Assembly: GCF_014302995.1 (NCBI RefSeq)
Contig: NZ_CP060295.1
Location: 7,121,501-7,185,500 of the forward strand
Reading direction: 5' to 3'
DNA length: 64,000 bases
DNA from: Variovorax sp. PAMC26660
Lineage (GTDB): Bacteria; Pseudomonadota; Gammaproteobacteria; Burkholderiales; Burkholderiaceae_C
Positions 38,602-48,748 of the stretch are shown piece by piece. Positions within the stretch are counted from its first letter, which is position 1. The number at the start of each line of letters is the position of its first letter. The notes beneath the pieces were generated by a model that was not told the origin of the DNA, searched no databases, and worked only from the letters and a program-made list of their open reading frames with translations. Made by a program: the position numbers and the translations under genes.

Positions 38602-39134
38602 CCGACGACACCTCCAAGCCCACTGGCACCAAGCCCCGTCAATCGCGCGTGGGCCTGACCAGCACCGGCGTGCGCAAGGCTTCGGCCAAGTCCAACCGCA
38701 GCCGCGCACGCGAATTCGCGCTGCAGGCGCTCTACCAGCACCTGGTGGGCCGCAACGACCCGACCGACATCGACCATTTCACGCGCGACCTCGCGGGCTT
38801 TCACAAGGCCGACGCCCTGCACTACGACGCGCTGCTGCACGGCTCGATCGCGGGCGCCGAGCAGCTCGACGCGCTGATCCGTCCGCTGCTCGACCGCAAG
38901 TTCGAGGAAATTTCGCCCGTCGAGCACGCCGTGATGTGGATCGGCGTGTACGAGTTCCAGAACTGCCTGGACGTGCCGTGGCGCGTGGTGCTCAACGAGT
39001 GCATCGAGCTTGCCAAGGAATTCGGCGGCACCGACGGCCACAAGTATGTGAACGCGGTGCTCAACGGCCTGGCACCGCAACTGCGCCCGCTCGAAGTCGA
39101 AGCCGACCGGGCCTCGGGCAAGGCCAAGGCATGA
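38598..39134 (+). CDS. nusB: Transcription antitermination factor NusB
   Basis: A 178-residue helical protein; the NusB domain covers about 37-165 ([18 protein letters not shown]-like [30 protein letters not shown]). The first 30 residues are a basic, disordered extension. It binds boxA RNA with S10 during rRNA antitermination. ATGA overlaps at both ends: ribH before it and the aminotransferase after it. Confidence 0.96.
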   Translation: MTDDTSKPTGTKPRQSRVGLTSTGVRKASAKSNRSRAREFALQALYQHLVGRNDPTDIDHFTRDLAGFHKADALHYDALLHGSIAGAEQLDALIRPLLDRKFEEISPVEHAVMWIGVYEFQNCLDVPWRVVLNECIELAKEFGGTDGHKYVNAVLNGLAPQLRPLEVEADRASGKAKA

Positions 39135-40318
39135 GGATTTCGACGCGCGCACAGCGCATCGAGCCCTTCTATGTGATGGAGGTGGCCAAGGCCGCGGGTG
39201 TGCTGGCACGCGAGGTGGCCCACACCGACCGGCCGATGATCTTCCTGAACATCGGCGAGCCCGACTTCACCGCCCCTCCGCTGGTGCAGGAAGCCGCTGC
39301 CCGCGCCGTGCGCGCCGGCGCCACGCAGTACACGCAAGCCACCGGCCTCGACCATCTGCGCGAGCGCATCAGCGGCTGGTACAAGAGCCGCTTCAATGTC
39401 GACGTGCCTGCCCGCCGCATCGTGGTGACGGCCGGCGCATCGGCCGCGCTGCAACTGGCCTGCCTGGCGCTGATCGAGTCCGGCGACGAGATCCTGCTGC
39501 CCGACCCCAGCTACCCCTGCAACCGCCATTTCGTGAGCGCGGCAGACGGCAAGGCCGTGCTGATCCCGACCACGGCCGAAGAACGCTTTCAGCTCACCGC
39601 CGCCAAGGTCGAGGCCGCCTGGACCGACAAGACGCGCGGCGTGCTGCTCGCCTCGCCGTCCAATCCGACCGGCACTTCGATCGCGCCCGACGAACTGCGC
39701 CGCATCCACGAGGTGGTGTCGCAGCGCGGGGGCATCACGCTGATCGACGAAATCTACCTCGGCCTCTCGTACGACGATGCTTTCGGGCAGACCGCGCTGG
39801 CCATCGACGACAACGTCATCAGCATCAACAGCTTCAGCAAGTACTTCAACATGACCGGCTGGCGCCTGGGCTGGCTGGTGGTGCCCGATGCGCTGGTGCC
39901 GGTGATCGAGCGGCTGGCGCAGAACCTCTTCATCTGCGCGAGCACGGTGTCGCAGTACGCGGCGCTGGCCTGCTTCGAGGCCGAGAGCATTGCCGAGTAC
40001 GAGCGCCGCCGCGCCGAGTTCAAGGCGCGCCGCGACTGGTTCATTCCGCAGCTCAATGCGCTCGGCCTGAACGTGCCCGTGATGCCCGACGGCGCCTTCT
40101 ATGCCTGGGCCGACTGCACGAGCGTGGCCGACAAGCTCGGCATCTCGGGCAGCTGGGACTTCGCCTTCGAGACCATGAAGCGTGCCCACGTGGCCGTCAC
40201 GCCGGGCCGCGACTTCGGCACCGCCGAGACGGCCAAGTTCGTGCGCTTCTCCACGGCCAGCTCGATGGCCCACCTGCAGGAAGCCATCGCGCGACTGCGG
40301 GCCATGACCGAGCAATGA
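39131..40318 (+). CDS. Class I/II pyridoxal-phosphate aminotransferase
   Basis: A 395-residue fold-type I aminotransferase with NIGEPDF near 40-46, SPSNPTG at 175-181, [10 protein letters not shown] and PLP-lysine K237 in [18 protein letters not shown]. The sequence is of the aspartate/aromatic aminotransferase (AspC/AAT I) group; the true amino donor cannot be told. It overlaps nusB by ATGA, which ties it to the rib operon, but no riboflavin role is known. Confidence 0.9.
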   Translation: MRISTRAQRIEPFYVMEVAKAAGVLAREVAHTDRPMIFLNIGEPDFTAPPLVQEAAARAVRAGATQYTQATGLDHLRERISGWYKSRFNVDVPARRIVVTAGASAALQLACLALIESGDEILLPDPSYPCNRHFVSAADGKAVLIPTTAEERFQLTAAKVEAAWTDKTRGVLLASPSNPTGTSIAPDELRRIHEVVSQRGGITLIDEIYLGLSYDDAFGQTALAIDDNVISINSFSKYFNMTGWRLGWLVVPDALVPVIERLAQNLFICASTVSQYAALACFEAESIAEYERRRAEFKARRDWFIPQLNALGLNVPVMPDGAFYAWADCTSVADKLGISGSWDFAFETMKRAHVAVTPGRDFGTAETAKFVRFSTASSMAHLQEAIARLRAMTEQ

Positions 40319-40331
40319 GCGAGGCACCTCA

Positions 40332-40790
40332 TTGAGCTACGCGTTCCCGCTTCGCGTCTACTGGGAAGACACCGACGCCGGCGGCATCGTGTTCTACGCC
40401 AACTACCTGAAGTTCATGGAGCGCGGTCGCACCGAGTGGTTGCGTTCGCTGGGCGTAGAACAGCGCAAGCTGCGCGAAGAAAGCGGCGGCCAGTTCGTGG
40501 TGAGCGAAACGCAACTGAAATACCATCGCCCATCCCGGCTCGACGACGAACTGCTGGTTACAGCCGATCTTCAACAATTGGGTACTGCGTCGTTGATAAT
40601 CGGTCAGCGCGTGCTATCAAAAACAGAGCAAGAGCGAACGGGGGCTGCGGCACCCGTCTTGCTGTGCGAAGGCACGATCCGCATTGGCTGGGTGAACGCC
40701 ACCACATTGCGTCCTGCACGCATGCCGACCCAAGTTACGGGAACCCTTGAGCGCTACAGCGGCTCCATGACTCAACCTTTCAAGCCATGA
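40332..40790 (+). CDS. ybgC: Tol-Pal-associated acyl-CoA thioesterase
   Basis: A 152-residue hotdog-fold thioesterase with YWEDTDAGGIVFYANYLKF, which holds the catalytic Asp, and ERGRTEWLRSLG. It hydrolyses acyl-CoA or acyl-ACP thioesters and is regularly the first gene of the tol operon. The start is TTG 40332 with GAGG 7 bases upstream; no ATG keeps the conserved N-terminus. The stop overlaps tolQ (ATGA). Confidence 0.93.
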   Translation: MSYAFPLRVYWEDTDAGGIVFYANYLKFMERGRTEWLRSLGVEQRKLREESGGQFVVSETQLKYHRPSRLDDELLVTADLQQLGTASLIIGQRVLSKTEQERTGAAAPVLLCEGTIRIGWVNATTLRPARMPTQVTGTLERYSGSMTQPFKP

Positions 40791-41509
40791 ATCAAGACCT
40801 CTCCATCATCAACCTCCTGCTCCACGCGAGCTTCGTGGTGCAAATGGTCGTGCTGCTGCTCGTGATCGTTTCGATCTCCAGCTGGGCCGCGATCTTTCGC
40901 AAGTTCTTCGCCCTGAAGCGCATGCGTGCGCTCAACGACGACTTCGAACGCGAATTCTGGTCGGGCACCAGCCTGAACGAGCTGTTCGCCTCGGCCGCCC
41001 AGAACGCCAAGTTCGCGGGGCCCATGGAGCGCATCTTCGCTTCGGGCATGCGCGAGTACCAGAAGCTGCGCGAGCGCCACGTCACCGACGCTCCCACGCT
41101 GCTCGACGGCGCCCGCCGCGCGATGCGCGCGAGCTTCCAGCGCGAGCTGGATGCGGCGGAACAGAACCTCTCGTTCCTGGCCACCGTCGGTTCGGTGTCG
41201 CCGTACGTGGGCCTGTTCGGCACGGTCTGGGGGATCATGCATGCCTTCACCGGCCTGGCCGCCCTCACGCAGGTGACGCTGGCCACCGTGGCGCCCGGCA
41301 TCGCCGAAGCGCTGGTGGCCACCGCCATCGGCCTGTTCGCCGCCATTCCCGCGGTGGTCAGCTACAACCGCTTCGCCCGCGAGATCGACAAGATCGCCAT
41401 CGCCCTCGAAACCTACATCGAGGAGTTCTCCAACATCCTGCAGCGCAACCTCTCGGCCAACCCGAGCGCGAGCGGCACTGCGTCGTCGGTGGCTCCGGCC
41501 AACCGCTGA
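40787..41509 (+). CDS. tolQ: Tol-Pal proton channel subunit TolQ
   Basis: A 240-residue MotA/TolQ/ExbB protein with three membrane helices (about 12-35, 130-152 and 165-190). The conserved parts are TVGSVSPYVGLFGTVWGIM and GIAEALVATAIGLFAAIPAV. With TolR it forms the proton-driven motor that energises TolA for outer-membrane constriction at division. It overlaps ybgC; tolR follows after 16 bases. Confidence 0.96.
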   Translation: MNQDLSIINLLLHASFVVQMVVLLLVIVSISSWAAIFRKFFALKRMRALNDDFEREFWSGTSLNELFASAAQNAKFAGPMERIFASGMREYQKLRERHVTDAPTLLDGARRAMRASFQRELDAAEQNLSFLATVGSVSPYVGLFGTVWGIMHAFTGLAALTQVTLATVAPGIAEALVATAIGLFAAIPAVVSYNRFAREIDKIAIALETYIEEFSNILQRNLSANPSASGTASSVAPANR

Positions 41510-41525
41510 GCGGGAACACAAGCGC

Positions 41526-41975
<450 letters not shown>

Positions 41976-41978
41976 GGC

Positions 41979-42896
41979 ATGTCGCTCGCACTGGACCGCC
42001 CCGAGTTCGCGCCACCGCCGCAGCGCGGCACGCCGCGTGCCGTCGTGCTCGCCCTCATTGCGCATGCGTTGCTGATCGCCGCGCTGACATGGGGCGTGCG
42101 CTGGAAAAGCGAAGCCGACGAAGGCGCGGTCGATGCCGAGCTGTGGTCGTCCACGGTGCAGCAGGCCGCTCCGCGCCTGTCCGCACCGCAGGCACCGGCG
42201 CCCGTTCCCGCACCGCCGCCTCCCGCGCCAGCGCCACCGCCGCCCCCTGTCGCCAAGGCCCCCGAGCCAGCACCGCCGCCACGCACCCCCGACATTGCCC
42301 TGGAGCGCGACAAGAAGCTCAAGGAGCAAAAAGAACAGAAAGAGCGCGAGCTCGAACAGCAGCAACAGCAAAAGAAGAAAGAGCTCGAAGCCAAGCAGCG
42401 CGCGCAAGACGAGGCCGACCGCAAGAAGGAACAGCAGCAGAAGCTGGCCGACGCGAAGAAGCAGCAGGAAACCGACGCCAAGCAGGTCGAAGCCAAGAAG
42501 GCTGAAGCGGCAGCCAAGCAGGCCGCCGCCGACCGCGCGGCCACGCTCAAGCGCATGCAGGGCCTGGCAGGCGCCAGCGGCAGTGACGACTCGAAGGGCA
42601 CGGCCATGCGGTCATCCGGACCGTCGAGCGGCTACGCCGGACGCATTGCCGCCGCGGTGCGCCCGAACATCACCTTCCCCGATGCCGACACCGTGAACGG
42701 CAATCCTGCGGCCGAGTTCGAAGTGAGCCTGGCACCCGACGGCACCATCGTCAACGTCAAGCTCAGCAAGTCGAGCGGCCTGCCGGGCTGGGACGACGCG
42801 GCCGAGCGCGGCCTGCGCAAGACCGACAGGCTGCCGCGCGATACCGACGGACGCATCTTTCCGTCGCTGATCGTCTCGCTGCGACCCAAGCGCTGA
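41979..42896 (+). CDS. tolA: Cell-envelope integrity protein TolA
   Basis: A 305-residue protein with an N-terminal helix (about 19-40), a Pro-rich stretch (65-105), a long Lys/Glu/Gln/Ala coiled coil (about 110-195) and a C-terminal TolA/TonB-type domain (IAAAVRPNITFPDADTVNGN, about 210-305). It bridges the inner-membrane TolQR motor to TolB-Pal. The coiled coil is short compared with E. coli TolA (421). tolB and pal do not follow, which is unusual. Confidence 0.95.
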   Translation: MSLALDRPEFAPPPQRGTPRAVVLALIAHALLIAALTWGVRWKSEADEGAVDAELWSSTVQQAAPRLSAPQAPAPVPAPPPPAPAPPPPPVAKAPEPAPPPRTPDIALERDKKLKEQKEQKERELEQQQQQKKKELEAKQRAQDEADRKKEQQQKLADAKKQQETDAKQVEAKKAEAAAKQAAADRAATLKRMQGLAGASGSDDSKGTAMRSSGPSSGYAGRIAAAVRPNITFPDADTVNGNPAAEFEVSLAPDGTIVNVKLSKSSGLPGWDDAAERGLRKTDRLPRDTDGRIFPSLIVSLRPKR

Positions 42897-42907
42897 TTTA
42901 TGCTCAG

Positions 42908-42939
42908 GTTCCGGGTGGCTTTCGCACACCACCCGGAAC
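42908..42939 (+). terminator. Strong hairpin after tolA, no clear T tract
   Basis: Perfect 11-base arms GTTCCGGGTGG / CCACCCGGAAC around a 10-base loop, 11 bases after the tolA stop. It is followed by TTGATC rather than a T run, so it may be a weak terminator or an mRNA 3' end-stabilising hairpin. It marks the end of the tol operon. Confidence 0.55.
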
Positions 42940-43000
42940 TTGATCAACGCCGCGCTGTCTACACGCGGACAACAACAGCCGGGCCCCACGCCCGCACAAG

Positions 43001-44734
43001 ATGAACCCCAACGGTCACATCCGGTACGGCAGCAGTCCGCTTCTCGCCAGCAGGACGCCCGTATGGCGCAGCAAGTTCATCGTGGCCAGCATCGCCTTCG
43101 GCTTCTTGCTGCTGGCAGCACGGGCGGCCTATGTGCAGATCTTCAACAACGACTTCTTCCAGCACCAGGGCGAAGTGCGCTACCAGCGCACGCTCGAGCT
43201 GCCCGCCAACCGCGGCCGCATCCTCGACCGCAACGGCCTGATCCTCGCGTCCGACATCCCGGCGCCCAGCATCTGGGCCATTCCCGAAGACATCGAGCGT
43301 GACGACCCGGTCGTGCAGGGCAAGCTCAAGGAAGCGGCCAAGCTGCTCGGCATGCCGCAGAAAGAGTTCGACAAGAAGCTCGCGGACGAAGACAAGACCT
43401 TCGTCTGGCTCAAGCGCCAGGTCGACCAGGCCGTGGCCAAGCAGGTCACCGCGCTCAACATCAAGGGCATCTACCTGCGCCGCGACTACCGGCGCCAGTA
43501 CCCTGAAGGCGAAGCCGCCGCACATGTGGCCGGCTTCACCAACGTCGAGAACATCGGGCAGGAAGGCATCGAACTGGCGTTCGAAAAAGAGCTGGCCGGC
43601 AAGGCCGGCTCGCGCCACGTGCTGAAAGACCGGCTGGGCCACATCGTGGAGGACACCGAGGACCAGGTGCCGCCCACCGACGGCCACGACATCCAGCTCA
43701 GCATCGACGACCGCGTGCAGTTCATCGCCTACGAAAAGATCCGCGACGCCGTGATCGCCAACAAGGCGCGCGCCGGCAGCGTGGTGGTGGTCGATACCGT
43801 GACGGGCGAGCTGCTCGCCATGGCCAACTACCCCAGCTACGACCCCAACGACCGCCACAACCTCACGGGCGAGCAACTGCGCAACCGCGCCATGACCGAC
43901 GTGTTCGAGCCCGGCTCGACCATGAAGCCGATCACCATCGCCACTGCGCTGCAACTGGGCCGCGTGACGCCCAAGACCATCATCGACACCAACCCCGGCC
44001 GCATCACCGTGTCGGGCGCCACCATCCACGACGACGAAAACTTCGGCGTGCTGACGGTCGAGGGTGTGATCCAGAAGTCGAGCAACGTCGGCGCCACCAA
44101 GATCTCGCAGCGCATGTCGGCGCAGGAGATGTGGAATTCGCTCACCGCCGTGGGCCTGGGGCAGAAGCCGCAGACGCCCTTCCCCGGCGCGGTCACGGGC
44201 CGGCTGCGGCCGTGGAAGTCATGGCGGCCGATCGAGCAGGCCACCATGTCGTACGGCTACGGCCTCTCTGCCTCGCTGTTCCAGATCGCGCATGCCTACA
44301 CCGCCTTCGCGCACGACGGCGAGGTGATTCCGGTGAGCCTGCTGAAGAACACCGGCACCGAGCCGGCCGGCGTGCGGGTGTTCTCGCCGACGGTCGCGAG
44401 CGACGTCCGAAAGATGATGCACATGGCAGCCGCACCCGGCGGCACCGCGCCGCTCGCGCAGACCGTGGGCTACTCGGTGGGCGGCAAGACCGGCACGGCC
44501 CACAAGCAGGTCGGCAAGGGCTATGCGAGCAACAAGTACCGCGCCTGGTACACCGGCATGTCGCCCATCGACAAGCCGCGCATCATCGTCGCGGTGATGA
44601 TCGACGAGCCGAGCGCAGGCAAGTACTTCGGCGGCCTTGTGGCCGCGCCGGTGTTCAGCCAGGTCGTGCAGCAGACGCTGCGCATCATGAACGTGCTGCC
44701 CGATCTCGCGGTGGCACCCATGTCGTCGCACTGA
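43001..44734 (+). CDS. FtsI/PBP3-type peptidoglycan transpeptidase
   Basis: A 577-residue class B penicillin-binding protein: N-terminal helix (about 24-45), PBP dimerisation domain (residues 60-220, RTLELPANRGRILDRNG), then a transpeptidase domain with S306-T-M-K309, S360-S-N362 and K496-T-G498. It cross-links septal peptidoglycan. The sequence is FtsI-like throughout, but no dcw genes (mraZ, ftsL, murE) surround it, so this is probably a second FtsI paralogue. It follows tolA after 104 bases with its own leader. Confidence 0.9.
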   Translation: MNPNGHIRYGSSPLLASRTPVWRSKFIVASIAFGFLLLAARAAYVQIFNNDFFQHQGEVRYQRTLELPANRGRILDRNGLILASDIPAPSIWAIPEDIERDDPVVQGKLKEAAKLLGMPQKEFDKKLADEDKTFVWLKRQVDQAVAKQVTALNIKGIYLRRDYRRQYPEGEAAAHVAGFTNVENIGQEGIELAFEKELAGKAGSRHVLKDRLGHIVEDTEDQVPPTDGHDIQLSIDDRVQFIAYEKIRDAVIANKARAGSVVVVDTVTGELLAMANYPSYDPNDRHNLTGEQLRNRAMTDVFEPGSTMKPITIATALQLGRVTPKTIIDTNPGRITVSGATIHDDENFGVLTVEGVIQKSSNVGATKISQRMSAQEMWNSLTAVGLGQKPQTPFPGAVTGRLRPWKSWRPIEQATMSYGYGLSASLFQIAHAYTAFAHDGEVIPVSLLKNTGTEPAGVRVFSPTVASDVRKMMHMAAAPGGTAPLAQTVGYSVGGKTGTAHKQVGKGYASNKYRAWYTGMSPIDKPRIIVAVMIDEPSAGKYFGGLVAAPVFSQVVQQTLRIMNVLPDLAVAPMSSH

Positions 44735-44777
44735 CCATCGCCGCAGCGCGCGTGGCGGCGATGTCAGCCGCCGGCGT

Positions 44778-45134
44778 TCAGGGCGCCAGGCTCAGGCGCT
44801 TGACGTCCAGTTCGACCTTGTTGCCGAAGCGGTCCTTGTCGAACTCGCCGCTGATCTCGACGCGCACCTTGTCGTCGATCTTCACGCCGGGCGGGAAATG
44901 CTTGGCATCGATCTCGACCTTCATGCGGCCGCTGTCGTCGGCAAAGGTGTAGTGCTCGCCGCCGTCGTGCGACACGAGGAAGCCACGCAGCGTGGCGTGC
45001 TGATCGTTCTTGCCTGTATCGAGCAGTTGCTTGACGGTCATGGTCGGCACGGTGCTCGGGCCCGCGTACTGGGCCGATGCCACCAGGGGCAGTGCCAGTG
45101 CGATGGCAAGCGCCAGGGATGTTGTCTTCTTCAT
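44778..45134 (-). CDS. YgiW/BOF-family periplasmic OB-fold protein
   Basis: A 118-residue exported protein with a signal peptide ending near residue 21 (VASAQY) and a BOF (bacterial OB-fold) domain covering the rest (TVKQLLDTGKNDQHATLRGF, YTFADDSGRMKVEID, FDKDRFGNKVELDVK). The family includes YgiW/VisP, linked to stress tolerance and ligand binding in the periplasm. AGGAGG lies about 9 bases before ATG. It is 34 bases downstream of dnaE on the same strand. Confidence 0.9.
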   Translation of the reverse strand: MKKTTSLALAIALALPLVASAQYAGPSTVPTMTVKQLLDTGKNDQHATLRGFLVSHDGGEHYTFADDSGRMKVEIDAKHFPPGVKIDDKVRVEISGEFDKDRFGNKVELDVKRLSLAP

Positions 45135-45168
45135 GCAGCGTTCCTCCTCGAACGTTTTTATGGATGCG

Positions 45169-48100
45169 TTATTCGTAGACCACCAGGGCCTTGCCGGCTT
45201 CCGCCTGCGCGGTCCAGCTTGCGAGCGCCGCGTCGGTCGGGAAGAACTTGGCGCGCTCGCCCAATTGCAGTTCGACCTGTGCGCCGCCGCGCGCCATCGA
45301 CAGGCGCACCGGCAGGCCTTGCACCAGATCGCCCACTTCGGTCTGCTCGGTGCGCGGCGGAAAGTCTTTCACCAGCCGCGCAATGTCGGGCGCCTTGCCG
45401 TTGACCGCCACACGCAGGAACTTGCCGAAGCGGCAGCGCGCCGTGGCCAGGTCCCACACCTGCTGCACCTGGAAGCGCGCCTCGAAGCCGCCGCGCGCGG
45501 GCTGGATGCGACCGCTGACGATGACCAGTTCGTCGTCCTTCAGCGTGTTGCGGTTGGCATTGATCAGCGCTTCGTCGGCCGTGGCGTCGATGGAGTCGGA
45601 CTTGTCGTCGAGCTTGAAGATCGCAAGGCGCCCGCGCTGGCCGTTGATCACGCGGAAGTCGCTCACGATGCCGGCAATCACCTGCTGGTCGCGGCTGTCG
45701 AGCAGGTCGCCGATCTCGCGCTTGCAAAAACGCCGTACTTCGTGCGAGACCTCGTCGAACAGATGGCCCGACAGGTAGAAGCCGACGGCGGTTTTCTCCA
45801 GCGTCAGCCGCTCCTTCACGCCCCACGGCGTGGCGTCGACCAGTTCGGGCTCGGCCGTGGCCGAGCCGTGCTCGGCGTCACCGAAGATGTCGACCTGCGC
45901 CGCATTGGCAGCGGTGGCGCTGGCGAACTCGAAGGCGCGGTCCAGCGAGGCGCTCAGCGAGGCACGGTTCTGCTGGATCGCATCGAATGCGCCAGCCTTG
46001 ATGAGCGCTTCGACCGTGCGCTTGTTGATGCGCTGGCGGTCGATGCGCACGCAGAAGTCGTACAGGCTCTTGAACGGCCCGCCCTCTTCCCGCGCCCGCA
46101 CCACGGCCTCGACCGCGAGCTGGCCCGTGCCCTTGACGGCACCCAGGCCGTAGCGGATCACCTTGTTGGTGACCGGCTCGAAGCGGTAGTTGCCACGGTT
46201 CACGTCCGGCGGCTCGAAGGTGATGCCGAAATTCTTCTCGGCGTCCTCGAACAGCAGCTTCAGCTTGTCCGTGTCGTCCATTTCCACGGTCATGTTGGCG
46301 CAGAAGAACTCGGCCGTGTAGTGAACCTTGAGCCAGCCCGTGTGGTACGCCAGCAGCGAGTAGGCAGCGGCGTGCGACTTGTTGAAGCCGTAGCCCGCGA
46401 ACTTCTCCATCAAGTCGAAGATTTCGTCGGCCTTGTCCTGCGGAATGCCGTGTGTCGAGAGCGCGCCCGCGCGGAATTTCTCGCGGTGCTCGGCCATCTC
46501 CTCGAGCTTCTTCTTGCCCATCGCGCGGCGCAGCAAGTCGGCGCCGCCGAGCGAGTAGCCGCCCAGGATCTGCGCGGTCTGCATCACCTGTTCCTGGTAG
46601 ACCATGATCCCGTAGGTCTCGGACAGCATCTCGGCCACGGCCGGATGCGGGTACTCCACCTCTTCGCGGCCGTGCTTGCGTGCCACGAAGCTGGGAATCA
46701 GGTCCATCGGGCCCGGACGGTACAGCGCGTTCAGCGCGATCAGGTCTTCCAGCCGCGTGGGCCGCGCGTCCTTCAGCATGCCCTGCATGCCGCGACTTTC
46801 AAACTGGAACACCGCCTCGGTCTTGCCTTCCGAGAACAGCCGGTAGGTGGCCGCGTCGGTCAGCTTGATGTCCTCGAACGCAAAGTTCTCCTGGCCCTTG
46901 TGGCGCTTGACGATGAACTCTTTGGCGATCTCCAGAATGGTGAGCGTGGCCAGGCCCAAGAAGTCGAACTTCACGAGGCCGATGGCTTCGACGTCGTCCT
47001 TGTCGTACTGGCTCACGGCCGAGTCGCTGCCCGGCTGCTGGTAGAGCGGGCAGAAGTCGGTGAGCTTGCCCGGCGCAATGAGCACGCCCCCGGCGTGCAT
47101 GCCGATGTTGCGCGTCATGCCTTCGAGCTTTTGCGCCAGCTCGACCAGCATGCGCACTTCTTCTTCCTTCTCGATGCGTGCCGCCAGTTGCGGCTCCATC
47201 TCGATGGCGTAGTTGTTCTTGTCGCCTTCCACCTTCGGATTCGGCGGGTACTGGATCGTGATCGGCTGGCCCGGCTTGTTCGGAATCAGCTTGCTGATGC
47301 CGTCGCAGAACATGTAGCTCATGTCCAGCACGCGGCCCACGTCGCGGATGGCAGCGCGTGCGGCCATCGTGCCGAAGGTGGCGATCTGGCTGACGGCATT
47401 GCGGCCGTACTTGTCCTTCACGTAGTCGATCACGCGGTCCCGGTTGCCCTGGCAGAAGTCGATGTCGAAGTCGGGCATCGAGACGCGTTCGGGGTTCAGG
47501 AAACGTTCGAACAGCAGCTTGTATTCGAGCGGGTCGAGGTCGGTGATCTTCAGCGCGTAAGCCACCAGCGAGCCGGCCCCCGAGCCCCGGCCCGGACCCA
47601 CCGGGCAGCCGTTGGCCTTGGCCCATTGGATGAAGTCGCCCACGATCAGGAAGTAGCCGGGGAACCCCATGTTCAGGATCGTGTTGATCTCGAACTCCAG
47701 CCGCTCCACATAGCGCGCCCGTTCAGCCTCGCGCTTGGCCTCGTCGGGGTACAGGTGCTTCAGGCGCGCTTCCAGGCCCAGGAAAGACTCCTGGCGGAAG
47801 AAGTCGTCGATCGGCATGCGCACGCCTTCGCTGACGAAGGGCGTCGGAAAGTCCGGCAGTTGCGGCTTGCCCAGCACCAGCGTCAGGTTGCAGCGCTTGG
47901 CGATCTCGACCGTGTTGGCCAGCGCGCTCGGCACATCGGCAAACAGCGCCTGCATCTCGGCGGACGACTTGAAATACTGTTCTTCGGTGAACTTGCGCAC
48001 CCGGCGCGGGTTGCCCAGGATCTCGCCTTCGGAAATGCAGACGCGCGCCTCGTGCGCCTCGTAGTCCTGCCGTTCGGCGAACTGCACCGGGTGCGTGGCC

Positions 48101-48687
48101 ACCACCGGCAGGTTCAGGCGCGCCGCCAGCTTGACGGCGGCAACGACGTGCGGCTCGTCTTCGGGACGGCCGGCGCGCTGCAGCTCGATGTAGAAGCGGT
48201 GCGGGAACAGCCCCGCCAGTTGCAGCGCCAGCTCGGCCGCGCGCTCTTCCTGGCCTTGCAGCAGCGGCGCGCCCAACGGCCCGGCCTGCGCGCCCGACAG
48301 CGCGATCAGCCCGCCCTGCAGTTCCTCGACCCATTCCAGCTTGCAGGCGGCCTGCGACTGGCCACGGCTCACGTTCTGCGTCCAGGCCCGCGCCAGCAGC
48401 TCGGACAGGTGCAGATAGCCTTCCATGTTCTGCACCAGCAGCACGATGCGGGTGAGCACGCCGGGCTCCTTGCCCAGTCCCTCGATGAAGATTTCAGCGC
48501 CGATGACGGGCTTGACGCCCTTGCCCCGGCCCTGCTTGTAGAACTTGATCGCCCCGAACAGGTTGTTCAGGTCGGTGATGGCCAGTGCGGGCTGCTTGTC
48601 GGCAGCGGCGGCCTTGATGACTTCGTCGATTCGGTTGGTGCCGTCGACGACGGAAAACTCGGTGTGCAGGCGCAGGTGAACAAACAT
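45169..48687 (-). CDS. dnaE: DNA polymerase III alpha subunit
   Basis: A 1172-residue replicative polymerase. N-terminal PHP domain (FVHLRLHTEFSVVDG at the start), catalytic Asp pair in MPDFDIDF (404-411), then the fingers/tandem helix-hairpin-helix region (ALIKAGAFDA) and a C-terminal OB domain. Normal length for proteobacterial DnaE. The ATG follows a TACAAT element by only six bases and has no Shine-Dalgarno, so a leaderless message is possible. It diverges from trhO. Confidence 0.97.
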   Translation of the reverse strand: MFVHLRLHTEFSVVDGTNRIDEVIKAAAADKQPALAITDLNNLFGAIKFYKQGRGKGVKPVIGAEIFIEGLGKEPGVLTRIVLLVQNMEGYLHLSELLARAWTQNVSRGQSQAACKLEWVEELQGGLIALSGAQAGPLGAPLLQGQEERAAELALQLAGLFPHRFYIELQRAGRPEDEPHVVAAVKLAARLNLPVVATHPVQFAERQDYEAHEARVCISEGEILGNPRRVRKFTEEQYFKSSAEMQALFADVPSALANTVEIAKRCNLTLVLGKPQLPDFPTPFVSEGVRMPIDDFFRQESFLGLEARLKHLYPDEAKREAERARYVERLEFEINTILNMGFPGYFLIVGDFIQWAKANGCPVGPGRGSGAGSLVAYALKITDLDPLEYKLLFERFLNPERVSMPDFDIDFCQGNRDRVIDYVKDKYGRNAVSQIATFGTMAARAAIRDVGRVLDMSYMFCDGISKLIPNKPGQPITIQYPPNPKVEGDKNNYAIEMEPQLAARIEKEEEVRMLVELAQKLEGMTRNIGMHAGGVLIAPGKLTDFCPLYQQPGSDSAVSQYDKDDVEAIGLVKFDFLGLATLTILEIAKEFIVKRHKGQENFAFEDIKLTDAATYRLFSEGKTEAVFQFESRGMQGMLKDARPTRLEDLIALNALYRPGPMDLIPSFVARKHGREEVEYPHPAVAEMLSETYGIMVYQEQVMQTAQILGGYSLGGADLLRRAMGKKKLEEMAEHREKFRAGALSTHGIPQDKADEIFDLMEKFAGYGFNKSHAAAYSLLAYHTGWLKVHYTAEFFCANMTVEMDDTDKLKLLFEDAEKNFGITFEPPDVNRGNYRFEPVTNKVIRYGLGAVKGTGQLAVEAVVRAREEGGPFKSLYDFCVRIDRQRINKRTVEALIKAGAFDAIQQNRASLSASLDRAFEFASATAANAAQVDIFGDAEHGSATAEPELVDATPWGVKERLTLEKTAVGFYLSGHLFDEVSHEVRRFCKREIGDLLDSRDQQVIAGIVSDFRVINGQRGRLAIFKLDDKSDSIDATADEALINANRNTLKDDELVIVSGRIQPARGGFEARFQVQQVWDLATARCRFGKFLRVAVNGKAPDIARLVKDFPPRTEQTEVGDLVQGLPVRLSMARGGAQVELQLGERAKFFPTDAALASWTAQAEAGKALVVYE

Positions 48688-48693
48688 CCAGCC

Positions 48694-48739
48694 ATTGTAG
48701 AAAGCGCCACCCCACGATGTGGGTTGGCAATCCCTACAA
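48694..48739. promoter_or_regulatory. Divergent -10 elements for dnaE and trhO
   Basis: TACAAT occurs on the minus strand at 48694-48699 (dnaE side) and on the plus strand at 48734-48739 (trhO side). No good -35 is seen for either. Both are so close to the start codons (dnaE ATG 48687, trhO GTG 48749) that leaderless or very short-leader transcripts would result. Confidence 0.45.
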
Positions 48740-48748
48740 TCGCGCCCC

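Noticed and set aside
42301..42560. Tandem DNA repeat in tolA
   Set aside because: The Lys/Glu/Gln/Ala-rich codons reflect the TolA coiled coil, not a true nucleotide repeat.
44736..44763. Hairpin CATCGCCGC/GCGGCGATG after the FtsI-like gene as a terminator
   Set aside because: Nine-bp stem but no T tract on either strand; may be chance in GC-rich DNA.
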